Below are positions 33,481 through 41,136 of a stretch of DNA of 64,000 nucleotides, piece by piece. The notes beneath the pieces were generated by a model. It saw nothing but the letters and a program-made list of their open reading frames with translations. It searched no databases and was not told where the DNA came from. The stretch covers positions 1 through 64,000 of the forward strand of contig JAJDBK010000011.1 of NCBI GenBank assembly GCA_029261405.1. Reading direction: 5' to 3'. The DNA comes from Nitrospinaceae bacterium (GTDB lineage: Bacteria > Nitrospinota_A > UBA7883 > JAJDBK01). Position 1 is the stretch's first letter, and each line of letters opens with the position of its first letter. The translations under genes and the position numbers were made by a program.

Positions 33481-36400
33481 TCAGTTTTGGGTTGCCATGA
33501 TTGAGGCTTTCAGGTGGTCGAAGGCTGTTTGGGCTTCCTCCGCTGTGGCGTAGGGGCCGATGCGTAGCCTGTAATATATTTTCTCTTTCAGTGTGGCTTC
33601 ATCGACCACAGCTTCCTTGTCATCGAGACCAAGCGCTTTGATTGCGCTTTGGGCGAACTCTTTCTTCCTGAACATGCCTATCTTTATGTAGTGGGAACCA
33701 CTTGCAGATACGACGGGTTTATCGGGCGAAACGGTGTCGATCTTGCCGGGTGTTGTATCTTTTACATCATGAGGGGCGGCGTTCTTCTCCTGACCGGTAG
33801 TTGCATTCTGGCTCCGCATCATCGCTTCGCTACTGTTTTTAACTTTGGATTCGGGCGGGTTCCAGCATGAGGTTATGGTTTTCGGAACCGCCACCTTCTC
33901 CCACATGGTCCTGATACTAGCAAGCTCCGCATTTTTTTTCTGGTTTTCGAAGTTTCTCTCTTCGTTAGCTTTCTGTTCAAGGTCGTCGAGTTTCTTGAAG
34001 TCGGCCAGCAGTTTATCCTGCCCGGTCACACTGAAACTCGGTTCCATATAAAGCAGACCGGCATTTGCGAGTTCTTCGCTCTTCGACGGGAAATGCTCGG
34101 CTCCGTATCGCACGGTTCCGTCCCTGAACTCTCTGATGAAATCCAGGAAACCTCTATCGCCTTTCCATGTTTTTGAGACGGAAAATTTCTCGAACTTTAT
34201 CGTAAGTGTAGTGTCGCTACAGGCGCCGTATTTCCATGGGAAATTATCGCTGACCGGGAAGTTGTAGTTTTCCACTGTGAGCGGTTTTTCTGCGCAATCG
34301 ACGGTCAGCGTGGTGACAAATGGTCTGGCTTTGGCGTCTTCGTTCACATCGGTGGGAATGCCGCTTAATGTAACATTATACGTCTTGGCCGCGATATCCT
34401 GTTTGAGTGTATCTACGGGATTAACGGCAGGCGCGTCTGGCGACGGCGCCGATTGTTTCGCCTCCGCTTCCAGTCGGGCTTTCTGTCTCACACCGTCGTT
34501 TAAGAACTGGAAAAACTCCTGTTTAAAACCGATGGTGTGGCCCCAGGCGCTGAACGGATAGTAGTTCTTATAATCCTGCCAGATAAACGGCTTTGCTGTC
34601 TCCCCGGTATAAGCCCATACTTTGCCCCCCTCTCCAAAAAGTTTTGCGCGAAGATCGTCCGCCGGAATACCGTAGACGCTTGCCAGAACATCAGACTCCC
34701 ACTTTGTCTGCAAGTAGCAGGCGGTCTCTTCATTGGCGTATTTCAGAATAAAACCGAAGGGGCCCCGAAGGATTTTCCAGAACGCTTTCCCATGTTCGTT
34801 GGCGCCTATGAAGTCGTTCTTGATCTGGATAAGGTTGTCGTTCGCCTGATTGATAGCCGCGTCCTTGACACCCGGATCTACCGCATACTGGAAAAACTCC
34901 GATGTGGTTTTGTAAGCGTGCCCCGCCCCTGCCGCAGAGTCTTTCCATACCTTGGCAATCTGTTCCTGGTAGTTTTTAAACAGTTCGGCGGCGTTGATCT
35001 GTGCGTTTACAGAATCCATGGTCGATGCGCCGGAGACGCTCGATCCTTTGTCCATCGCAGTTTTCAGCTTTGACGAGAAGAGCCTTCCGAAAAAGGAGGT
35101 CTTCTTCATAATGTTGCTATCATCCCCTTCCAGCGCCTGTAACGAGCGAAACTCGAAAGCAAGCCTCAACCATACCGGGTTGGAAAGATCGTCCTCGGCG
35201 GCCTCAAACTCACTGTAGAGCGTATTGAGCATGGAGTTGTAGGGGCCATCGATGGTGGTGATCCGGGTGACCATCCGCTTCCACTCTTCCTTGTCGTAAA
35301 GAGTTTTGCTACCATCGGCAAAATTCAGGATAAAATTCTCCCAGGAATTTAGCCGCATGGTGAAATACCAGTCGTCGAACCGTCCTTTCAGTCTTTCGTA
35401 GGCGAGTTGGCTTGAGGTGGCGTTCTCAAGCTCTTCTAAAAAGCTGTATATCGCTTTTTTTCCTTTTTGGGTAAAGGCGGGCTGAACGCTTGGCAGATCC
35501 GGCACGGTCCTGCTTCCTTGCCAGAACTGTTCTACGGTTATCCTCTTTATATCCCTGCGCCCATCCACCCACGCCACCAGCCAACGCAGATTCCCTTCCT
35601 TGGGGAGCGCAAGTTCGTTGATCCACTCCCGCATAACCCCCAGATCCTTTTTCAACCCTTCGGTATCGTTACGCCAGGCGATATAACTGACGTAAAAAGT
35701 GTCGAACTTACCTGCGGAGGCCATATCAACGCCAGGGTCGAGCGATATTAACGCCGCAGGGGAAGGGAGTGGAAGCTCCATCAACTCCTCGAACGTCGCC
35801 CCGGCCAGGCGGGCCCTGATGATGTTTATCCTTCTTACGACATGTTCGACGAACTCACCGAAGATATTGTCCGGCAACTTCGAATGGGAGCCGCTGACCT
35901 GTATGGAAAGGTTCTTGTCGATCTCGCTCATCACCGATCGGCGGAACCTTTCGGTATAAACACTCTTGGCTTTCCGCTCCAACCTCGATACGTTCTGGGA
36001 AAACGGGTATTCCATTATGGAAAATCCGAGGTCGATATCCTCGATATCCTCGATAATATTCTTGTAGTTGATTATGAGGGGAAGGTCTTTCCTGAGAACT
36101 CCGCTAAACTCCTCGTTGAGCGGGAAATCGTTTATAACCCCCTTTACAGTTTTGAAAGTTTTCGTAAAGGAGAAACTGAGGATCGCACAAAGGGCCAGCC
36201 CTGTAACCGCCCAGGTTACGAGCCAGGCCCGACCGGCAAGCTTCCTTCTGGCCAGACTCGACTTTAACGGAGCTACAAGTGTCTTGTCGTTAGGGAGGGT
36301 TTTGTCGAAGAAATCGCGGAGAAAAAGACCTCTTTTTCGTTCCGACCCGAAAGAGCCGCTGGAATGGACACTGCCGCCTGTAAGACCGAATCGTTCCAGT

Positions 36401-37521
36401 ATCGAAGAGCTTTCCGGCCCTGTGTTTACGCTGGAAGAGAAAAACAGTCCACGAACAAAAGGTGTCTCCTGATACGGGTTGTCGGAGAAAGCGCCCGAGC
36501 AGAATGCGTAGAGGGCCGGTTTCAACGCTGAAATCTCCCTTGGCAGGAGAAGGGCGCCCATCTGGTTTTGCAGTGTGTTGACGCTTTTGGCCTTCGCGCC
36601 ACGCATAAGGGCCAGTCCAAGATCTTTTAACCGGTCAACTATGGTATCGAGAGTCTCTTTCAAAAATTCATCTACGTCTCTGAATTTGCTCCCCGCCAAC
36701 GCGCCGAGGGACTGGTTGAGGGTCTCCTCGTCGATCCGGGACTGCCATTTATCCATTCCGTACAAGAGGTCGATTTTTGTAACCAGGATATATACCGGGA
36801 AGTTCGCTTGGATCAGGTCCATTATTTCGTCTATACGGGCCCGAATCTCTTTTCCCTGGTCACGCAACTGATCGTGATCTTTATTCACGAGATCATCAAC
36901 GCTAACCGTAACAATAAGCCCGTTGATCGGCTCTTTTCTCCTGCTACGCCTAAGCAGGGAGAGCAGTTTTCGCCACTCCTCCCTGGCAAACCCCTCCTCC
37001 TGGGAGACGGCGTATCTGCCGGCGGTATCGATAAAAACCGCCTTGTCAAAAAACCACCAGTCACAATTTTCGGTCGGCCCAACCTCCGCAGGTTTCAACT
37101 GGCTCTTTATGGGCGAAGCCAGCAATGCGCCTGCCAGCGCCGCTGTTTTACCCGATGAAGGAGCGCCGATGGTCAGAAACCAGGGGAGAGCATAGAGGGG
37201 ATTTCCCGATTTGCGCAGTTTGGAGCGGTTAAGGGTTCTGTTGGCTGTTTTCCACTTTTGCTGTATCTCTTTTAGTGATTCTTTCAGGCTTTTTCCCTGG
37301 ACACCAAGGACCGATTTCGCCGCCGCTTTTCGTATGGCTTTTCTGGCAGTCTTCCATATGACCACCAACAGCCACAAAAGGAGCAGGAAAACAAAAAATA
37401 TCGGTATCGCCGACCAGAGAGGCCAGATCATCCATTGCGAGTAGATAACGCTACCGGCTACCAGAGCCAGTAGCCCTACAACGATGAGAACTACCTTCAG
37501 AATCGTTTTAAGTATCTTCAC
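33481..37521 (-). CDS. tssM: T6SS membrane-complex protein TssM (IcmF) with C-terminal SPOR domain
   Basis: 1346 residues. Membrane helices lie at about 7-27 and 37-57, and a third near 430-450. The cytoplasmic NTPase-like domain has Walker A GAPSSGKT at 119-126 and DTAGRY. The large periplasmic part covers 455-1200. The unusual part is the end: residues 1277-1346 read HYIKIGMFRKKEFAQSAIKAL...YYRLRIGPYATAEEAQTAFDHL, a SPOR domain, reached through a Pro/Ser/Thr-rich linker. SPOR domains bind glycan strands lacking stem peptides in other proteins. TssM spans from TssL in the inner membrane to TssJ at the outer membrane. It is last gene of the T6SS operon, ending close to recG. Confidence 0.93.
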   Translation of the reverse strand: MKILKTILKVVLIVVGLLALVAGSVIYSQWMIWPLWSAIPIFFVFLLLLWLLVVIWKTARKAIRKAAAKSVLGVQGKSLKESLKEIQQKWKTANRTLNRSKLRKSGNPLYALPWFLTIGAPSSGKTAALAGALLASPIKSQLKPAEVGPTENCDWWFFDKAVFIDTAGRYAVSQEEGFAREEWRKLLSLLRRSRRKEPINGLIVTVSVDDLVNKDHDQLRDQGKEIRARIDEIMDLIQANFPVYILVTKIDLLYGMDKWQSRIDEETLNQSLGALAGSKFRDVDEFLKETLDTIVDRLKDLGLALMRGAKAKSVNTLQNQMGALLLPREISALKPALYAFCSGAFSDNPYQETPFVRGLFFSSSVNTGPESSSILERFGLTGGSVHSSGSFGSERKRGLFLRDFFDKTLPNDKTLVAPLKSSLARRKLAGRAWLVTWAVTGLALCAILSFSFTKTFKTVKGVINDFPLNEEFSGVLRKDLPLIINYKNIIEDIEDIDLGFSIMEYPFSQNVSRLERKAKSVYTERFRRSVMSEIDKNLSIQVSGSHSKLPDNIFGEFVEHVVRRINIIRARLAGATFEELMELPLPSPAALISLDPGVDMASAGKFDTFYVSYIAWRNDTEGLKKDLGVMREWINELALPKEGNLRWLVAWVDGRRDIKRITVEQFWQGSRTVPDLPSVQPAFTQKGKKAIYSFLEELENATSSQLAYERLKGRFDDWYFTMRLNSWENFILNFADGSKTLYDKEEWKRMVTRITTIDGPYNSMLNTLYSEFEAAEDDLSNPVWLRLAFEFRSLQALEGDDSNIMKKTSFFGRLFSSKLKTAMDKGSSVSGASTMDSVNAQINAAELFKNYQEQIAKVWKDSAAGAGHAYKTTSEFFQYAVDPGVKDAAINQANDNLIQIKNDFIGANEHGKAFWKILRGPFGFILKYANEETACYLQTKWESDVLASVYGIPADDLRAKLFGEGGKVWAYTGETAKPFIWQDYKNYYPFSAWGHTIGFKQEFFQFLNDGVRQKARLEAEAKQSAPSPDAPAVNPVDTLKQDIAAKTYNVTLSGIPTDVNEDAKARPFVTTLTVDCAEKPLTVENYNFPVSDNFPWKYGACSDTTLTIKFEKFSVSKTWKGDRGFLDFIREFRDGTVRYGAEHFPSKSEELANAGLLYMEPSFSVTGQDKLLADFKKLDDLEQKANEERNFENQKKNAELASIRTMWEKVAVPKTITSCWNPPESKVKNSSEAMMRSQNATTGQEKNAAPHDVKDTTPGKIDTVSPDKPVVSASGSHYIKIGMFRKKEFAQSAIKALGLDDKEAVVDEATLKEKIYYRLRIGPYATAEEAQTAFDHLKASIMATQN

Positions 37522-38271
37522 TTATTCCAGCGCCTGAAGAAATTCGTTTATCTGTGTGTAGAGTTCGATATCGTACACAATATAGAGGATCAGAAGGAGG
37601 GCGGCAGGCGCCAGAAACATTATGATTTCTGTTCTCGAGAACCGTTTGAACCGGTTTGGATCGGAATCCTCCTGGCCGCTATCCTGATATCCGGCAGGTA
37701 ACAGTTTTAACGATTCAAACCCCTTTTTCCCCCCCTGCATGGCGGATATTGCTGTTGATCCGGCGTGTGCGGAGATATCGGTTTCCGCATCCCCTGTCGA
37801 TTTTGCGTTTAGAAACTCCTCGAAATGGGCTTGAACCAACTCACCAGGAACATCCCTTTCGGCCCGCAGGTAGTATTTGCCTTTCAACCCCAGTATAAGA
37901 CATACGAGAAAGACCTCCCGGACGTTATCCTTATCTGGTGTCAGGGAGTCGAGCCACTTGAAAAACTCCTCCCCCGCCCTGGCCGTGTTGAAATAGCTTC
38001 TTTGTAACTGTTCTTTCTTCCATTGGTCGGCTTCCGCCCACCCGGAACACATCACCAATTCATCAAGCCAGGTAACAACGGCGAAGAGGGCGAGCTCGTA
38101 ATCCTCTCCTGAAAACCCCTGTTTTTCAGATTGTTCTTTCGATTCGTCCAACAGCATGACGATCCGGTTTCGGAATTCATCGTAATTCCCCCCTCTGTAG
38201 GCGGCCTCCTCAAAGAAGAGCCGCCCGTAGGCGAAGATATTGGTAAAACAGTCCGATAGCCTCACCATCAC
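37522..38271 (-). CDS. tssL: T6SS membrane-complex protein TssL (DotU)
   Basis: 249 residues. A cytoplasmic helical hook domain (LSDCFTNIFAYGRLFFEEA, ALFAVVTWLDELVMCSGW, GKYYLRAERD) is followed by one membrane helix near the C-terminus (IIMFLAPAALLLILYIVYDI). It stops about 15 residues after the helix, so there is no OmpA-like peptidoglycan-binding extension. The wall-binding function may have moved to the SPOR domain of TssM, with which the gene is directly contiguous. Its start overlaps the tssK stop. Confidence 0.92.
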   Translation of the reverse strand: MMVRLSDCFTNIFAYGRLFFEEAAYRGGNYDEFRNRIVMLLDESKEQSEKQGFSGEDYELALFAVVTWLDELVMCSGWAEADQWKKEQLQRSYFNTARAGEEFFKWLDSLTPDKDNVREVFLVCLILGLKGKYYLRAERDVPGELVQAHFEEFLNAKSTGDAETDISAHAGSTAISAMQGGKKGFESLKLLPAGYQDSGQEDSDPNRFKRFSRTEIIMFLAPAALLLILYIVYDIELYTQINEFLQALE

Positions 38272-39659
38272 CTCCTGCGGGCTACCAGTTCAGCCTTAAG
38301 GTCTTCCGGGGCGTTATCGAGGAAAAAGGCCACGTTCCTCGATTTCTCCACAAGGTCCCACTGTTCCCCCATCTCTTCGACCCGGAAATAGAGAGCGGCG
38401 GAACGACGGGGCATCCCCTGGGGCGGCACCTGCAGATGTAGTAACTCAATCCCGGATAATGCGCGGGAGACAAGATCCTGCAAAATCTTGCGCGCTCCCA
38501 TCTTCGCCACGCTCTGGACTGAGCGGAGCAGTTCGTCAAGATCGGTTTCGGTCCGCAAGACAAGGTAGAATCTGTTTTTCGGGTCGAGGAAGTTGTCGGG
38601 CAGATCAGCTGAAAAGATGTCGCCATCCTTTTCAAGGCGAACCATTTCGTCCACTCCGACAGTAATTTCGTTTAACAGGTGGCCGATCAGGTTGTGGGCC
38701 ACAGAAAAACATTTATATAGATCGCTATGGTCGTAGGCGGGGATCCCGGCTCCGATCCCGTCGGAGGACTCACCAAAAACGTTCATCCTTTCGGTGAATG
38801 TGCTCAGTTCGCCGATCAATTGGCGAATAACTCCGTATACGTCCCACGGATGGACCGACACAGGCTCTGTTACATGGGTGAGAAGGGGAGCGAAGCTGTT
38901 GAGCGAGTTAAGCGCCAGGATATACAACATATGGCTTGAGTCAAGCTCCGCCTTCTGCATCTCGCTGGGACTCTTGTACTCCTCCAGGTTCCTTATTCGC
39001 CCTGCGATCTCGTCCCGTATCTCCTTGATAATACCCGACAGGATAGGCGATGCGGTAATGTTTACGCATGGGGGGATAAACCTGCGAGAGAGAATAATGG
39101 AGTCACCATCCCTTTCGAGTATGGCTATCGGAATTATGTCGTAGTCGTCGAGGCGGTCCTGCTCGGTCTGGAAAAATATCCTTGCGACGTAGTAGAGGCT
39201 CGATACCTGCCCGGAGGGACCATCGTGGAATATGTCGTTTACCTCTTCAGGCTCAATGGTAGATACAAACCGCGTGTGGATTTCAGACTCTTCGGCCAGG
39301 CTTTTCACCATGGAGACGTTCCTGTCGATCTGACCCAGTTTTTTTAGCCCAAGGTAAATTGTCAGAGGTTTGTCACCCTCCATCCACTCCTCGTCGAAAA
39401 GGCGTGGTTTTATGATGGCGTTTCCCGGGAACTCGAGATAGGAGCCATCGGAGAAGAGAAACGTTCCGCTTTCGACCTCAAAACGCCTGTTCAAGAGAGC
39501 CGACTCGTTGATCTTAAGATCGGATACGCCCCAGAAATGGGGTAGCCCAAACTTCGAATAAGGCTTCAACCGGAACTGGTGATGCAGGTCAGTCATCTGA
39601 AAATGCTGTGGCTGTAGAAAAAGCCCCTGCCGCCAGAATAGAGGTCTTTTGATCTCCAC
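38268..39659 (-). CDS. tssK: T6SS baseplate protein TssK
   Basis: 463 residues. The N-terminus KRPLFWRQGLFLQPQHFQMTD is the hallmark of TssK, which links the baseplate wedge (TssEFG) to the TssJLM membrane complex. The C-terminal part includes IELLHLQVPPQGMPRRSAALYFRV, the domain that contacts TssL/TssM. It overlaps tssL by four bases and tssJ by one, typical of coupled translation. Confidence 0.94.
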   Translation of the reverse strand: MEIKRPLFWRQGLFLQPQHFQMTDLHHQFRLKPYSKFGLPHFWGVSDLKINESALLNRRFEVESGTFLFSDGSYLEFPGNAIIKPRLFDEEWMEGDKPLTIYLGLKKLGQIDRNVSMVKSLAEESEIHTRFVSTIEPEEVNDIFHDGPSGQVSSLYYVARIFFQTEQDRLDDYDIIPIAILERDGDSIILSRRFIPPCVNITASPILSGIIKEIRDEIAGRIRNLEEYKSPSEMQKAELDSSHMLYILALNSLNSFAPLLTHVTEPVSVHPWDVYGVIRQLIGELSTFTERMNVFGESSDGIGAGIPAYDHSDLYKCFSVAHNLIGHLLNEITVGVDEMVRLEKDGDIFSADLPDNFLDPKNRFYLVLRTETDLDELLRSVQSVAKMGARKILQDLVSRALSGIELLHLQVPPQGMPRRSAALYFRVEEMGEQWDLVEKSRNVAFFLDNAPEDLKAELVARRR

Positions 39660-40309
39660 TATAGATCCCCTTCGTCGTTATTGGCTTTTTTACGCAATTC
39701 TTCTCTTCTCTTTTCCCTGTCTTTTTTCAGGTTTTTGTCTGTCTCCGCCTTCGTGAGAAGTTTCGCGGAGACAATCTTGTCAGAGCCAAGGAATAGCCTT
39801 AGCCAGAAAATACCCGGTTTGGCTTCACTTTTTTTAAATAATAAACCCTCCGAGTTTATATCGATAGGAATCGAGTATAACTTCGCAACACTTGCAGGGT
39901 CGCCGAGATTGAAATAACCGGCGACAATACCTATATACTCCGCAGACTCCATTCTGGAAAGAGTAACCGGTTTTCTTGCGTCCTGGTAGACTATTATCCT
40001 GTCGAACGACAAAACTGTATCGTCCACCTTTCCCTTCATCAACAATGTTCGTAACCCATTGGATGTGGAAGAAAGGTCGTTGAAAGTATTAGGTTTTGAT
40101 AGCTGGTAGACTCCCACCACCACGGAATGAGGCTGGTCGTTATGCAGGTTGAGGTTGTTGTCGGTGATGATATCGAAAAAAACCTCCTTGTCACCGAAGA
40201 CCCAGTCAACCTTGTCCGGCTCCGTAGAGAGGGACGAACAGCCGGTCAGCGCCAGCGCGGCAACAAGAGATATAACAAAACGCATCCCTGTCTGGTGAAA
40301 AGAACTCAT
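39659..40309 (-). CDS. tssJ: T6SS outer-membrane lipoprotein TssJ
   Basis: 216 residues. The lipobox is LALTGC, with the acylated Cys near residue 24. A start at M9 would give a shorter signal; neither start has a strong Shine-Dalgarno. The beta-sandwich core has the TssJ pattern HSVVVGVYQLSKPNTFNDLS and PGIFWLRLFLG. After the core there is an unusual 30-residue, highly charged helix (KAETDKNLKKDREKRREELR). TssJ anchors TssM under the outer membrane. Confidence 0.88.
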   Translation of the reverse strand: MSSFHQTGMRFVISLVAALALTGCSSLSTEPDKVDWVFGDKEVFFDIITDNNLNLHNDQPHSVVVGVYQLSKPNTFNDLSSTSNGLRTLLMKGKVDDTVLSFDRIIVYQDARKPVTLSRMESAEYIGIVAGYFNLGDPASVAKLYSIPIDINSEGLLFKKSEAKPGIFWLRLFLGSDKIVSAKLLTKAETDKNLKKDREKRREELRKKANNDEGDL

Positions 40310-40323
40310 ATGACAGGTTGGCC

Positions 40324-41091
40324 TTACGATAACTTCACAACGTAGACTTCCGCGTCTTCGGAACCTGCGTATTCCGAAAAGAGGATCGAACCGGGCGAAC
40401 CAACCACCCTTACATAATAGGAGCTGTCGCTATCTACATCGTTCTTCAGCGCCCAGGCGGTATATTCCGTCTCCCCCAAGTTAAGTTTCAGACCTTGCTG
40501 GGCGTAGTTAAGAACCGAACTGTTCGGCAGGCCGCCCTTGGGGCCTGTGGCCTGGAAGTTTATCTCCCCATCCGAGATCCCGAACATGACACCTTTCCAG
40601 GTATCTGAAACCGGCCCCACTTCAAACCACTGTCCCAGCTTCTCATCACCAAGAATATCGAACCTGTATTCACCGGTGACAACCTTTGGCGCCACTGCTG
40701 TCTTCGCCACAAGCTTGGCGGTCCAGGCTGATGACTCAGCAACAACCAGAGCATTGGCAAAGGGTGTGGGCGGATTTGAGATGGTTTTGCCGTCGCAAAG
40801 AAAAAAGATCGGGAATTTAACCCCTTTCACCGCCTGAACGGTCAACGCAAGGAGAGAAAGCCCATACATAACAGACGGTTTTTCGATCTCTTCTTCCGAA
40901 ACCAGAATCACCCAGGCCACAACATCTTTTTCGATCATGCGCTCACGGCTTCCGACCCAGGTCATCTTTTCGTTCTCGTCGGCCCAGAAATGGCCCTCCG
41001 GCGCCATACCGTAGGTTTTAACCTGGGCCATGATCTTTTGCACCCGGGGCTCATCCTTGGCAAGTGAAGTTATCCAGACAGTCTTTTTCAT
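40324..41091 (-). CDS. T6SS-cluster protein of unknown function (alpha/beta N-domain, beta-rich C-domain)
   Basis: 255 residues from ATG 41091 (GGGAAG four bases upstream; a GTG at 41103 is the alternative). I do not recognise a family. Residues 1-110 look like an alpha/beta sandwich: KKTVWITSLAKDEPRVQKI, ERMIEKDVVAWVILVSEEEI and KFPIFFLCDG give alternating strands and helices, with a TIR- or flavodoxin-like rhythm. Residues 140-255 are beta-rich (YRFDILGDEKLGQWFEVGP, GVMFGISDGEINFQA, YYVRVVGSPGSILFSEY). No signal peptide or membrane helix. It sits between clpV and tssJ, 15 bp above tssJ, so it is an integral part of the operon. Confidence 0.6.
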   Translation of the reverse strand: MKKTVWITSLAKDEPRVQKIMAQVKTYGMAPEGHFWADENEKMTWVGSRERMIEKDVVAWVILVSEEEIEKPSVMYGLSLLALTVQAVKGVKFPIFFLCDGKTISNPPTPFANALVVAESSAWTAKLVAKTAVAPKVVTGEYRFDILGDEKLGQWFEVGPVSDTWKGVMFGISDGEINFQATGPKGGLPNSSVLNYAQQGLKLNLGETEYTAWALKNDVDSDSSYYVRVVGSPGSILFSEYAGSEDAEVYVVKLS

Positions 41092-41136
41092 TCGGCTTCC
41101 CACTTATTGATACGTTCAGTAACTCCATATAGTAAG

